Assembly: GCF_004339575.1 (NCBI RefSeq)
Contig: NZ_SMFV01000003.1
Coordinates: 174,240-238,239 of the forward strand
Length of the DNA stretch: 64,000 nucleotides
Reading direction: 5' to 3'
Source of the DNA: Phorcysia thermohydrogeniphila
GTDB lineage: Bacteria; Aquificota; Aquificia; Desulfurobacteriales; Desulfurobacteriaceae
Under the pieces are notes generated by a model. The model saw nothing but the letters and a program-made list of their open reading frames with translations. It had not been told where the DNA came from and did no database searches. Below, one piece after another: positions 27,006 to 36,346 of the stretch. The translations under genes and the position numbers were made by a program. Within the stretch, counting starts at the first letter, position 1. Each line of letters opens with the position of its first letter.

Positions 27006-27035
27006 TTAACTTTGTTATGTATACATAACTATATT
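27006..27035 (+). promoter_or_regulatory. Porin promoter with a 16-bp palindrome in its spacer
   Basis: TTAACT (27006-27011), an 18-base spacer and TATATT (27030-27035), about 30 bases before the porin ATG. The perfect palindrome GTTATGTATACATAAC (27014-27029) fills the spacer, where a bound regulator would block or remodel RNA polymerase. The regulator is unknown; the classical NikR site is not found. The promoter pairing is tentative, the palindrome is certain. Confidence 0.5.
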
Positions 27036-27064
27036 TTCTATAAACACTCAACCGGAGGTTGTTC

Positions 27065-28303
27065 ATGAGGAAAACCCTCGGGATGGTAACGGTGGCCCTA
27101 CTGCTAAACTCTGGCCCTGCGTTCTCAGAAGAGTGGACAAAAAAGGAACTGGAGATCCTAAAACAGCGAATTGAAAAACTTGAACAAGAGCACGAAACTG
27201 GCCCACAAATCCACGGCGGAGTGGTTCTTTACTATCAGGGGGCTCACTTAGGGAAAATTGAAGGGGAAAATATCCCTTCTCCTTCCGGAACAGGCTACGT
27301 GGCAGACCTTGAAATCTCCTTTAAGCTTACTGAAGAGGACGAGTTTTACATGAGACTCCACGCCGGCGAGGGCTCTGGAGCAGATAAGATTTTTGACGTG
27401 AAGGAGGGAGCTCTCTTTGCCAACCTCAACACCCTTTCAGACGACAACCCTGAAAATGAGGCCACCTTTAAGCTCCTTGAAGCCTACTACACCCGTCCCT
27501 TCCTTGACGGAAAGGTAACCCTTTCAGTAGGAAAAACAGAACCTCCAGTCTTTATTGACGATAACGAGTACGCCAACAACGAGTACAGCCAGTTTGTAGG
27601 AAAACCTTTTGTCAACAACCCGATAATTGATGGGGAGTTTCAGTTTGCCCCAATAGTGGGAGTGGTTATCTCTCCAGTAGATAAACTGGAAATCTCCGCA
27701 GTCCTTCAGAGTAACGAGCAGAGCAAACTCTACTGGAACGGCTCAGAGTGGAGCGTAAAGGAGAAAAGCCTCTACGATAACGTTTTTGATAACCCCTTCT
27801 TTGCCCTTCAGGTGAAAGTCTCCCCAGAAATCGCCGGCCTTTCTGGCAACTACAGGCTCTACTACTGGAACGACTCAGCAGACCACATAAAAGTAGGAGA
27901 GGATGTTAGCGACCCCACGAAAAAGCCCTCAACGGACAAGGGGTGGGGAGTGGGTATTTCCATAGACCAAGAGATTTCTGAAAAGGCCGGCATATTCGCA
28001 AGGGCTGCGTGGGGAAACGATAAAGTCTACGAGGTTGAGCAGTTCTACTCTGTAGGTTTAAACCTTAACGGCATCTTCCCAAGTAGAGAAAAGGACATCC
28101 TCGGCGTAGGCGTTGCAGCCTTAATACCAAACGATAAGCTGGAAAACAGCTCTACTGAGTGGCACTTTGAGGCCTACTATAGGACACAAATCTCAGAGAA
28201 CCTATCTATAACGCCAGACTTCCAGTTGGTTCTAAACCCACAGGGAGATAGCAGTAACGACAACATCTTCACAGCAATGGTAAAGGCAGAGTTCTCCTTC
28301 TAA
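27065..28303 (+). CDS. Outer-membrane porin, divergent from the nickel operon
   Basis: Exported beta-barrel of 412 residues: signal peptide to about residue 21 (NSGPAFSEE), a short coiled coil (KKELEILKQRIEKLEQEHE, about 24-44), then alternating beta strands ending in the outer-membrane signature VKAEFSF with terminal Phe. Probably a trimeric porin with a periplasmic coiled coil. The ATG is six bases after GGAGG, the same leader layout as nikK. The shared control region suggests a role in metal or substrate entry; the permeant is unknown. Confidence 0.82.
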   Translation: MRKTLGMVTVALLLNSGPAFSEEWTKKELEILKQRIEKLEQEHETGPQIHGGVVLYYQGAHLGKIEGENIPSPSGTGYVADLEISFKLTEEDEFYMRLHAGEGSGADKIFDVKEGALFANLNTLSDDNPENEATFKLLEAYYTRPFLDGKVTLSVGKTEPPVFIDDNEYANNEYSQFVGKPFVNNPIIDGEFQFAPIVGVVISPVDKLEISAVLQSNEQSKLYWNGSEWSVKEKSLYDNVFDNPFFALQVKVSPEIAGLSGNYRLYYWNDSADHIKVGEDVSDPTKKPSTDKGWGVGISIDQEISEKAGIFARAAWGNDKVYEVEQFYSVGLNLNGIFPSREKDILGVGVAALIPNDKLENSSTEWHFEAYYRTQISENLSITPDFQLVLNPQGDSSNDNIFTAMVKAEFSF

Positions 28304-28358
28304 TAAAAGAGCTCCCTCTCCTTAAACTGCGCCCCTTTACCCTGCGGAGAGGGAGCTC
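28301..28358 (-). terminator. Intrinsic terminator of the czc operon with 13-bp arms
   Basis: Arms GAGCTCCCTCTCC (28309-28321) and GGAGAGGGAGCTC (28346-28358) form a perfect 13-bp stem with a 24-base loop. On the minus strand it is followed by TTTTATTA. One arm lies inside the last codons of czcA. It may also slow transcription from the convergent porin gene. Confidence 0.6.
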
Positions 28359-31300
28359 CTCTCCTCCCTCGCAAACCACCTGTAAAGTGCCGGAAGCAGG
28401 AAGAGTGTATTAAAGGTTGACGTAACAAGTCCCCCAACAACAACCGTTGCCAAGGGCTTTTGAATCTCACTTCCCGTTCCGGTAGCAAAAAGGAGAGGTA
28501 AAAGCCCCACAGCACTTGTAAGCGCCGTCATAATAACGGGACGTAACCTCATAACAGCACCTTTTAAGGCAGCCTCCTCTACCGGTAACCCTTCCTTCCG
28601 CAGCTGTTCTATACAGGAAACAAGAACCATACCGTTCTCAAGGGCTATTCCAAGGAGGGCAATAAAACCGACCAAGGCAGGAACAGATACGTACTGCCCC
28701 GTAAACCAGAGAGCAGTTATCCCGCCAACGAGGGCTAATGGCAGGTTAAGCATTATGAGGGTTGAAAGGCGGAAAGAGTTAAAGCTCATAAAGAGGAGAA
28801 GGAGTATAAGGGCTAACGTTACAGGGACTACAACCCTTAGCCGACGGTCGGCCTCCTCCTTTAGCTCAAACTCCCCACCCCACGTGATTAAGTAGCCTAA
28901 GGGGAGCTCCACCTCACGGGCTATCGCGCTTTTAGCCTCCTTCACAAAAGAGCCTATATCCCTTCCAGAGACGTTACACTGAACCGTAATGAACCTATAG
29001 AGGTTTTCCCGTGTAATCTGGCGAGGGCCAATAACTTCCTTTATCTCGGCCACCTCCCTTAGGGGAATAAACTCTCCACTCTGGGTAGACACAGGGAGGT
29101 TTCCGATAGATTCAATATCCGACCTGTACTCCGGCTTAAACCTTACGAAAATGTCAAACCTCTTTAGTCCCTCAAAAACTTCACCAACCACCTTCCCGCC
29201 GACTCCGGCCTCTATTACCTCCTGAACGTCGGCAAGTGAGATTCCGTAGCGGGCTAACTTCTCCCTATCTGGACGGATGAGGAGCTGGGGAGCTCCAATA
29301 ACCTGCTCTACCTGAACATCAACTGCACCGGGAACTTTCCTTATAACCTCAGCCACCCTATCGCCGAGCTCCTTTAGAACCTTTAAGTCCTCCCCAAATA
29401 TCTTAATGGCAACTTCTGCCCGAACGCCCTCTAAGAGCTCATCAACGGCCATCTCTATCGGCTGGGTAAAGTTGGTGTGAACGCCGGGAATCTCCCCGAG
29501 CTCCCTGCGAATCAAGTCAACAAGCTCCTCCTGAGTTTTCACCCTCCAAGTTTCCTTAGGACGGAGAATGATGAACATCTCGGCACTGTTAACTGGGTCC
29601 GTATGAGCTCCAACTTCACCGCGACCTATCCGAGATATAACGCTCTTAACCTCCGGAATCCTTAGGAGTCTCCTCTCAACGAGCATGGTGATACGCTTGC
29701 TCTCAGAGAGGGAAATTGAGGGCGCCATAGTGAGCCTCAGGACAATCGTTCCCTCCTCAAGCTTTGGAACAAACTCTGAGCCAAGGCGAGACCCAAGCCA
29801 TCCACCGGAGACTACAAGGGCTAAGGCCACAGAGAGAGCTACAAGGCGGTGCTTTATAAAGAAACGACCAAAGGGGGTGTAAACGGCAGAAAGCTTCTCA
29901 AGAATCTTCTCGCTGAAAGTACTTTTACCCTCTCCCTTCATAAAGACGGAGGAAAGAGCCGGAACTACAAGGAAGGTGTAAAGGAGAGAGCCGGCAAGGG
30001 CAAGGATTACCGAGTAGGCAAGGGGTCTAAAGGTTTTCCCCTCTACCCCTCCAAGGGAGATAATCGGAAGGAAGACGAGGGAAATAATGAGAATGGCAAA
30101 GGCTACCGGCCGGGCAACCTCCTTACAGGCCTCAGCCACAATGCGAATACGGGACTTCCCTTTTTCCTCTTTTAACTTCCTGTCAACGTTTTCAACAAAA
30201 ACGATAGCACCGTCAACGAGCATTCCGATAGCTATCGCTATCCCTCCAAGGGACATGAGGTTTGCAGAGATTCCAAAGTACTTCATACCTATGAAGGCAA
30301 AGGAGATAGAGAAAGGAATGGCAAAGGCTGCAACGAGGCTCGGACGAAAACCGCCAACAAATAGGAAGAGAACGGCAACAACCAGAACAAGTCCCTGCCC
30401 TAAGGCTGTTGTTACAGTGGAAATACAGGCCTCCACCAAGCTCTTCTGTTCGTAGTAAGGAACTATGCGAATGCCCTCTGGAAGAACTTGGTTGAGTTCC
30501 TTAATTTTCTCCTCTACCCGCTGAATAACGGTAGAGGAGTTCTCACCGTAGAGCTTTATAACCTGACCGGCAACAACCTCCTTTTCTCCATCTTTGGTCT
30601 GGAGTCCCCTCCGAACAGCTCCTCCTATCCTTACATCGGCTATATCCTGTAGGCGAATCGGCGTCCCATTAACGGTTTTAACAACAATCTTTCTGAGCTC
30701 CTCAATTCCCCTTAAAAGCCCCTCAGAGCGGACAATCAGCTCCTCGCCGTGCCTCTCTATAAAGCTCCCTCCGACGTTAAAGTTACTTGACTTGATAGCC
30801 CTGATAACGTCGCCCAAGGTAAGGCCGTAGTAGCGGAGAGCTCCCGGGTCTACGAGAACCTGATACTGCTTTTCAAAGCCACCAATTCCGAGAACTTCCG
30901 TAACTCCCGGAACGCTCATAAGGTGGGGTTTAATGAACCAGTCCTGAATAGCCCTGAGCTCCTCAAGGGAGTACTTACCGGTAGTATCCTCAAGGTAGTA
31001 AAAGAGTATCAACCCCATAGCCGTTGAGATAGGGCCAAGCTGGGGCTCTCCAAAGTTTTCCGGAATTTCTCCCCGAACTTCCTGAAGTCTCTCACTTACC
31101 ATCTGACGGGCAAAGTAGATGTCCGTCCCGTCCTCAAAGTAGAGGTTCACCAAAGAGAGCCCAAAGTTTGAAACGGAACGGATTTTCTTTAGGCCGGGAA
31201 GTCCGTTCATTCCAGTCTCTATCGGGTAAGTAACGTACTTTTCCACCTCCTCCGGCGCTAACCCGTGGGTCTCCGTAAAGACCTGAACCAGAACGGGGGT

Positions 31301-31426
31301 AACGTCCGGGAAGGCGTCTACGGGGAGTTTCTTAAAGCTGAAGTAGCCCCCTACAACCACGAGAACGGAAAAGAGTGCAACGAGCAGTCTATTCTTAAGG
31401 GAAAAGGAGATTAGCCTCTCTAACAT
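28337..31426 (-). CDS. czcA: Heavy-metal efflux RND permease (CzcA/CusA type)
   Basis: Proton-driven RND pump of the inner membrane, 1,029 residues with the two-fold repeat of six helices and large periplasmic loops. N-terminal LPVDAFPDVTPV and the transmembrane-4 motif MLVDGAIVFVEN mark the heavy-metal (HME) branch. The metal is not fixed by sequence alone. Forms a tripartite pump with the next two genes; ATG start with AAGGGGGAACG ahead. Confidence 0.95.
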   Translation of the reverse strand: MLERLISFSLKNRLLVALFSVLVVVGGYFSFKKLPVDAFPDVTPVLVQVFTETHGLAPEEVEKYVTYPIETGMNGLPGLKKIRSVSNFGLSLVNLYFEDGTDIYFARQMVSERLQEVRGEIPENFGEPQLGPISTAMGLILFYYLEDTTGKYSLEELRAIQDWFIKPHLMSVPGVTEVLGIGGFEKQYQVLVDPGALRYYGLTLGDVIRAIKSSNFNVGGSFIERHGEELIVRSEGLLRGIEELRKIVVKTVNGTPIRLQDIADVRIGGAVRRGLQTKDGEKEVVAGQVIKLYGENSSTVIQRVEEKIKELNQVLPEGIRIVPYYEQKSLVEACISTVTTALGQGLVLVVAVLFLFVGGFRPSLVAAFAIPFSISFAFIGMKYFGISANLMSLGGIAIAIGMLVDGAIVFVENVDRKLKEEKGKSRIRIVAEACKEVARPVAFAILIISLVFLPIISLGGVEGKTFRPLAYSVILALAGSLLYTFLVVPALSSVFMKGEGKSTFSEKILEKLSAVYTPFGRFFIKHRLVALSVALALVVSGGWLGSRLGSEFVPKLEEGTIVLRLTMAPSISLSESKRITMLVERRLLRIPEVKSVISRIGRGEVGAHTDPVNSAEMFIILRPKETWRVKTQEELVDLIRRELGEIPGVHTNFTQPIEMAVDELLEGVRAEVAIKIFGEDLKVLKELGDRVAEVIRKVPGAVDVQVEQVIGAPQLLIRPDREKLARYGISLADVQEVIEAGVGGKVVGEVFEGLKRFDIFVRFKPEYRSDIESIGNLPVSTQSGEFIPLREVAEIKEVIGPRQITRENLYRFITVQCNVSGRDIGSFVKEAKSAIAREVELPLGYLITWGGEFELKEEADRRLRVVVPVTLALILLLLFMSFNSFRLSTLIMLNLPLALVGGITALWFTGQYVSVPALVGFIALLGIALENGMVLVSCIEQLRKEGLPVEEAALKGAVMRLRPVIMTALTSAVGLLPLLFATGTGSEIQKPLATVVVGGLVTSTFNTLFLLPALYRWFAREERSSLSAG

Positions 31427-31443
31427 CGTTCCCCCTTTTTACC

Positions 31444-32619
31444 TCAGTGGACGTGCCCGGCGTGCTCAAAGGCCTCCTTCTCCATCTCGGCCTTTAAAGT
31501 AAAAGCACCGGAAACGACGTACTCTTCCCCTACTGAGAGCCCTTTGCGAACCTCTATCCACTTACCGTAACGCTCTCCGAGCTCCACTTCCCTCATCTCA
31601 AAACCTTTCCCCTTACGGACGAAAACGACCGGGTGGCCGTGAACGTACTGGACTGCACTCTCCGGAACTGCAAGAACCTCCCTTCCTCTACCGACGGGAA
31701 GAAAGGCCTTTATAAGGAGACCGGGACGGAGCTCCCCGGAACTGTTATCCAGAACGACCCTTGCCCGAACAGCCCTCGTCTCCGGGTCAACAGATGGACT
31801 AACGTAGTCAACTACAGCCGTTATCTCAGGCTGTCCCTCTCCAAGGACAAGACGCACCTTTTGCCCCTTTTTAACGTAGGGTATCCACTGACGGTAGACG
31901 GAAATCACAGCCCAGACTTCCGAAAGGTCTACAACCCGAAAGGCAACCCTTCCTGGCCCTACCATTTCCCCCGTTGAAAGGTGCTTTTCAACGATTACTC
32001 CAGAAATCGGAGCTCTCAGGGGATAACGCCCCAAGGGGACTTCCCCCTCCTCAAACCCCTTAATCTCTGCCGGTGAAAAACCTAAGGTGAGCAACTTCTG
32101 TTCTAAAGCTCTAAGCTCAATCTCTGCAAGCTCCAACTCCTGCTTTGCCTTTAAGAAGCTCTCCTCAGCGACTATCTTCTTACTCCAGAGGATTTTCTCC
32201 CTTTCAAAGAGCTCCTTAGCAAGCTCCCACTTTTTCTTAGCTATCAGGTAGGAACTCTTTAAATCGGCAAGCTCCGGACTGTCAATAATTGCCAAGACCT
32301 CTCCGGCCTGAACCTTATCTCCCAAGCCTTTAAAGACACGGCGAACAAAGCCTTTAACCGGAGGAACTATGTGAACTTCCTTTTCTGGAACTTCAACGAT
32401 TTCTGCAGGGAGCTCCACCTGCCGAGAAAGGAGTTTTAAGGTAGCTCTCTCTGTGCGAATCTTGAACTCCTTAATAACGCTGTCTGGGAGCTCTACTACT
32501 CTTTCGTGTTCGTGTTCGTGTTCGTGTTCATGCTCACGGTGAGAAACTTCTTCCTCAGCCAGAGCTCCACAAAAGGATAAGGCCATAAAGACAAAAAGAA
32601 GAAACGCTCTTAAGAACAC
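31444..32619 (-). CDS. czcB: RND efflux periplasmic adaptor (CzcB type) with His-Glu repeat
   Basis: Membrane-fusion protein linking pump and TolC: signal peptide, then a histidine/glutamate repeat (five HE units), a lipoyl domain (VHIVPPVKGFVRRVFKGLGDKV), an alpha-hairpin (about 125-180) and beta-barrel. The N-terminal His run probably binds metal, and a second His group (HAGHVH) ends the protein. I prefer the GTG with GGAGG five bases ahead over a TTG five codons upstream that overlaps the czcC stop. Confidence 0.92.
   Translation of the reverse strand: MFLRAFLLFVFMALSFCGALAEEEVSHREHEHEHEHEHERVVELPDSVIKEFKIRTERATLKLLSRQVELPAEIVEVPEKEVHIVPPVKGFVRRVFKGLGDKVQAGEVLAIIDSPELADLKSSYLIAKKKWELAKELFEREKILWSKKIVAEESFLKAKQELELAEIELRALEQKLLTLGFSPAEIKGFEEGEVPLGRYPLRAPISGVIVEKHLSTGEMVGPGRVAFRVVDLSEVWAVISVYRQWIPYVKKGQKVRLVLGEGQPEITAVVDYVSPSVDPETRAVRARVVLDNSSGELRPGLLIKAFLPVGRGREVLAVPESAVQYVHGHPVVFVRKGKGFEMREVELGERYGKWIEVRKGLSVGEEYVVSGAFTLKAEMEKEAFEHAGHVH
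32503..32538 (-). repeat. Hexanucleotide tandem repeat encoding His-Glu
   Basis: Four perfect copies of TTCGTG (plus strand) followed by the diverged copies TTCATG and CTCACG. Changes in copy number would keep the frame and alter the length of the metal-binding His-Glu run in the adaptor. Confidence 0.85.
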
Positions 32620-32630
32620 GCCCTCCTCCG

Positions 32631-33854
32631 TCAAAAGAATCTGTAGTCCGGCCGTGCAAGGATGTAGAAAAGCTCAGCCCTTAAAGCGTGGTACTTCCTG
32701 TAAGCCTCAAGTAGTGCCAGCTTCAGCTCAAAGAGAGTCCTCTGGGCATCAAGGACTGAAAGAAGGTCAACTTTGCCGTAACGGTAGCCTTCAAATACCC
32801 GTCTGTATATCTCTTCAGCCCTCGGTATGAGCTTTTCCTCTAAGGTTTTAATCTCACGGGTAACTATCTCAAGCTTTCCCCTTACCTCCTGAAACTTCCT
32901 CTCAAGCTCTAAGCTAACACTTTCAAGGAGGAAACGCTTTCCGGCCATCTCTCTCTTTAAGGCCATCAGCTTATAGCCGTTTCTGTTAAAGACCGGAATG
33001 TCCAGACTAACGCTTAACAGGTAAGCCCTTTCATCATCCTCATTGAAGTAGCGCACCCCTCCAGAAAGGGTTAAATCCGGCAAGGCCTCTGCCTTTACAA
33101 GGTCAAACCTCTTTTTAAGAGTCAGAATTTCGGCCTTTACCCCCGCCACTTTCGGGTGTTTATCCGGTAAAACCCTTTCAGGAACTTCCCTTAAGCTGAA
33201 AAAGTCTCCTTCAGGCTCTACCCCTTCTCTCTTCAAGAGAGAGTAGAGTTTCTGCAGGGCTACTCTATACTCGCCGATAGCACTTTGGAGCTCCACCTCA
33301 ATCCGGCCGGCGGCTATCTCAGCTCTGAGCTTTTCAAGCTCTGAAACTTTACCGGCCTCAAATTTCAGCTTTGACACCTCTACAAGTTTTTGAAGGACAC
33401 GGCTAAGTTCTCTATAGAGTTTTACCTTTTCTTTTGCGTAGAGAACGTCTGTAAAACTTAAAGCGGTTTCTTTAAAGAGCTCTGCCCTAAGGAGAGACTC
33501 CTCACTTGAAATAACGCCTTCCTGAGAAAGGATTTCTTCCCGACGCTTTTCCCTCTTCCCAAAAAGGGGGAAACGCTGTGAAAAAAGTAGGGTTACCTCT
33601 GAAGAGCTGAAAGCTCTAAACCTTCCAGAGCCCAAAAAATCTTCGGTAGAGAGCTCTAACTCAGGATTGGGTAGCTTTTTAGCGTCCTCAGAAAGGGCGC
33701 GAATCGCCTCCCTTTTTTCTTTAAAAACCTTAACGCTTGGGTAGGAACTTAGCACCTGCCTCAGGGCATCCGAAAAGGAGATTACTTCCTTAGCAAAGAC
33801 ATTAAATGGAAGGAAAACTAAAAAAAGAACTAAAGGAAAAAATTTTAGATGCAT
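32631..33854 (-). CDS. czcC: TolC-family outer-membrane efflux protein (CzcC type)
   Basis: Outer-membrane channel of the metal pump, 407 residues: signal peptide to about 21 (NVFAKE), then the two-fold TolC repeat with long helices (for example LFKETALSFTDVLYAKEKVKLYRELSRV) and the YR..KVDLLSVLDAQRTLFE block of the second repeat. First gene of czcCBA. The ATG follows TTTAGGGG. Confidence 0.92.
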   Translation of the reverse strand: MHLKFFPLVLFLVFLPFNVFAKEVISFSDALRQVLSSYPSVKVFKEKREAIRALSEDAKKLPNPELELSTEDFLGSGRFRAFSSSEVTLLFSQRFPLFGKREKRREEILSQEGVISSEESLLRAELFKETALSFTDVLYAKEKVKLYRELSRVLQKLVEVSKLKFEAGKVSELEKLRAEIAAGRIEVELQSAIGEYRVALQKLYSLLKREGVEPEGDFFSLREVPERVLPDKHPKVAGVKAEILTLKKRFDLVKAEALPDLTLSGGVRYFNEDDERAYLLSVSLDIPVFNRNGYKLMALKREMAGKRFLLESVSLELERKFQEVRGKLEIVTREIKTLEEKLIPRAEEIYRRVFEGYRYGKVDLLSVLDAQRTLFELKLALLEAYRKYHALRAELFYILARPDYRFF

Positions 33855-33920
33855 CCCCTAAACCCCAAAATTAAAACATTGTTATTTTAGCAAATTTTGA
33901 TAAAACCAAGCAGGAAAATT

Positions 33921-33943
33921 AAAAAAGGGGGGCACAGCCCCCT
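33921..33943 (-). terminator. Intrinsic terminator after pepA
   Basis: Minus strand: stem of seven pairs (AGGGGGC / GCCCCCC, one G-U) with a three-base loop UGU, then six U, starting four bases after the pepA stop. Confidence 0.85.
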
Positions 33944-33947
33944 CTCG

Positions 33948-35390
33948 TTAGTCCTCTTTTAGAAGGAGCTCCACAATTGTTCTAACCGGCTGGCCTGTAG
34001 CTCCGGGAGAGTAGTACTTCCACTCCTTGTCAAGGAAGGCAGGACCAGCAATGTCTATGTGAGCCCAAGCTTTTACCTTCTCTGTGTCAACAAAGTTCTC
34101 TAAGAAGAGGGCTGCAGTTATTGCCCCGCCGTACCTTGATTTTCCAACGTTCTGAATGTCGGCGTAAAGGCCTTTAATCTCCTCCTTTAGGTCGTCGTCC
34201 AATGGCATGTGCCACATCTTTTCGCCAGTTTCAGAGGAGAGTTTTAAAAGTTCCTTACAGAGCCTATCGTCCCTTGTAAAGAGTCCGGAAGTGTAGTGTC
34301 CGAGGGCAACAACGCAAGCTCCGGTCAGAGTAGCCATGTCTATCATAAGGTCTGGGGAGAGCTCTGAGCCGTAGATGAGGGCGTCGGCTAAGATTAACCT
34401 TCCCTCTGCATCTGTTGAGTGAATCTCAACGCTTTTACCGTTCTTATAGACAATTACGTCGTCAGGCCTATATGCCTTTCCGCTTGGCATGTTTTCAACT
34501 GTTGGAATAAGGGCGTGAACCTCTACCTTTGGCTTTAGCTCTCCAACGGCCTTCATTATTCCGAGAACGGCGCAAGCACCGGCCTTGTCGGACTTCATCG
34601 TCTTCATAAACTGTTCAGGCTTGATGTTTAGACCACCGCTGTCAAAGGTAACGCCCTTACCTACAAGGACAACCTTCTTTTTGGCCTTCTTCGGCTTATA
34701 GGCCAAGTGGATAAACCTCGGTGGGTTGTCGCTTCCCCTTCCAACGGTAAGGATTCCAACCATTTTGTTCTCTTCAAGCTCCTTCTCGTCAAAGACCTTA
34801 CACTCAAATCCGTACTCCTCTGCCAACTCCTTAGCAACCTCTGCCAACTTTTCCGGAGTAATAACGTTTCCGGGCTCGTTGACAAGGCTTCTTGTAAAGT
34901 TTGCAGCTTCGGCTATGAGCCTACCGGCCTCAAAGGCCTTCTTAAACTCCTTTTCACCGGCAACCGTTACCTTCTCTACATCAAACTTGTCTCCCTCACC
35001 GCCCTTATACTTGTTAAACCTGTAGCTTCCAAGGACTATTCCCTCAGCTAAAGCCTTTACAGCCCTTTCCTCAAGCTTATCTGCTCCAAAGGTTTCAAAG
35101 ACAACCTTTTTAGCCTTTAACTTGACGGCAGTCTTTATCCCCTTGGCAGCAGCAGTGCGAACAGTATCGGGTTTGAGCTCCCCTTTCTTTCCAAGCCCAA
35201 CGTAAATAAGAGCTCTGAAGCTTTCCGTTCCCGGAAGTGTGGCTACTTCTCCTGCTTTTCCAGAAAAGTTAACGGCCTTAAGCTGTTCTGATTCGTCCTT
35301 AGTAACGTTCTTAAGCCCCTCATAGACGCCAATCACAAGGGCATCGGCCTTTTTATTTGCAGGGAGCTCCGCCACGTATGTCAGCTTCAT
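33948..35390 (-). CDS. pepA: Leucyl aminopeptidase (M17)
   Basis: Cytosolic dinuclear-metal aminopeptidase that removes N-terminal residues from peptides. The M17 signature STDAEGRLILADAL (NTDAEGRL type), the metal lysine/aspartate block VGKGVTFDSGGLNIKP and KSDKAGACAVLG are intact. At 480 residues it is full length; the N-terminal domain is shorter and more divergent. AAGGAGGTTAAGGA precedes the ATG. Confidence 0.96.
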   Translation of the reverse strand: MKLTYVAELPANKKADALVIGVYEGLKNVTKDESEQLKAVNFSGKAGEVATLPGTESFRALIYVGLGKKGELKPDTVRTAAAKGIKTAVKLKAKKVVFETFGADKLEERAVKALAEGIVLGSYRFNKYKGGEGDKFDVEKVTVAGEKEFKKAFEAGRLIAEAANFTRSLVNEPGNVITPEKLAEVAKELAEEYGFECKVFDEKELEENKMVGILTVGRGSDNPPRFIHLAYKPKKAKKKVVLVGKGVTFDSGGLNIKPEQFMKTMKSDKAGACAVLGIMKAVGELKPKVEVHALIPTVENMPSGKAYRPDDVIVYKNGKSVEIHSTDAEGRLILADALIYGSELSPDLMIDMATLTGACVVALGHYTSGLFTRDDRLCKELLKLSSETGEKMWHMPLDDDLKEEIKGLYADIQNVGKSRYGGAITAALFLENFVDTEKVKAWAHIDIAGPAFLDKEWKYYSPGATGQPVRTIVELLLKED

Positions 35391-35458
35391 TCCTTAACCT
35401 CCTTCCTTTCCCATAGTTAATCCAACCGTAGTTAATTTTACTCTACCTTTGTCGTTGA

Positions 35459-35569
35459 CTTGAACTTCTGGAAATCTCAAACAAAAGCCGTGCTACCGAA
35501 GAAGACACCAAAACAATCTCAGAGGAAATAAAAGAAAGCTGGTGGGAGAGAAACAAACAAAGGATTTAA
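35459..35569 (+). pseudogene. Remnant of an antitoxin-like gene (C-terminal part only)
   Basis: Open stretch reading ...RATEEDTKTISEEIKESWW... to a TAA, resembling the C-terminal tail of small type II antitoxins. It has an in-frame TGA just upstream and no start codon or ribosome site, so only the tail survives. No toxin frame follows it. It lies in the 255-base gap between pepA and an AT-rich orphan; the rest of the gap holds nothing else I recognise. Confidence 0.4.
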
Positions 35570-35645
35570 CAGTTTTTTTGAACCTCAGACTGCCCTTTGG
35601 GTTTTGTAGAATTAATGAAAGAAACCCTATGAAGGGAACAGAGGG

Positions 35646-36227
35646 GTGAAAAGGAAGAAAGTGAAATTCTTACTAAAGAGAACATTGGCTAAAGTCTTAA
35701 TTGGAGTAGCTCTAGCTTCTTCTTTGCATAGTTTTCCTGTTAAAAATGCTAAAGCAGAACCTCTGTTAGTAGATGCTCCTATACATTTTACCTCTTGGGA
35801 TCGTCATTCGGATGTTAACTTTAATCCAAATAACACCCCCCACAAACAGAAGAAAGAATTCGCACCACCAGAATTGCCTTATTGTAGGATTGTAAGAGCA
35901 GATGGTAGAGGTGTAATTATTGACTATTATCCAAAAGACTATAATGAAACTCATAAAGCTTACACTCTAAGGTGGGCTGTAAATAATTTATTTAGACCTT
36001 CTATTGGTACAATAACTATTAATTATCTATATACAGCAGGTTATAACGTAGAATTAGGAGCAAGCGATAAAGCTTTTATTCAAGATTGTTTAATTAGGGC
36101 TTCAAGAAGAGTTTTGGATAACACTGGCGGGGGAGTAGACGGTTATGGTCCTTATGAACTTCTTTTAAAAGAAACAAAAGGAAGAATCTTTGATAATTAT
36201 GTTGTAAAATTTAGACCACCTTATTAA
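35646..36227 (+). CDS. AT-rich exported protein of unknown function
   Basis: 193-residue protein with a clear signal peptide (basic MKRKKVKFLLKR, hydrophobic core, NAKAEP cleavage site) and a mature part rich in Tyr, Asn and Asp. Codons favour AAT, TAT, TTA and ATT, unlike neighbouring core genes, which points to horizontal acquisition. GTG start after GAGGG. No family recognised. Confidence 0.7.
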   Translation: MKRKKVKFLLKRTLAKVLIGVALASSLHSFPVKNAKAEPLLVDAPIHFTSWDRHSDVNFNPNNTPHKQKKEFAPPELPYCRIVRADGRGVIIDYYPKDYNETHKAYTLRWAVNNLFRPSIGTITINYLYTAGYNVELGASDKAFIQDCLIRASRRVLDNTGGGVDGYGPYELLLKETKGRIFDNYVVKFRPPY

Positions 36228-36346
36228 TTCTTTAAGGCACGTCAACCGACGCTTCAAAAGTTACGTTGCTTGCAAAACTCTATTAAGAGCAGAACCCAAT
36301 TTTTCACGAAGGCCAGTCTTCTACTGTCTCGTTGTGTCCAGCGTTC

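Noticed and set aside
26877..27064. Classical NikR operator (GTATGA-N16-TCATAC)
   Set aside because: GTATGA occurs at about 26964 but without the matching half site at the right spacing.
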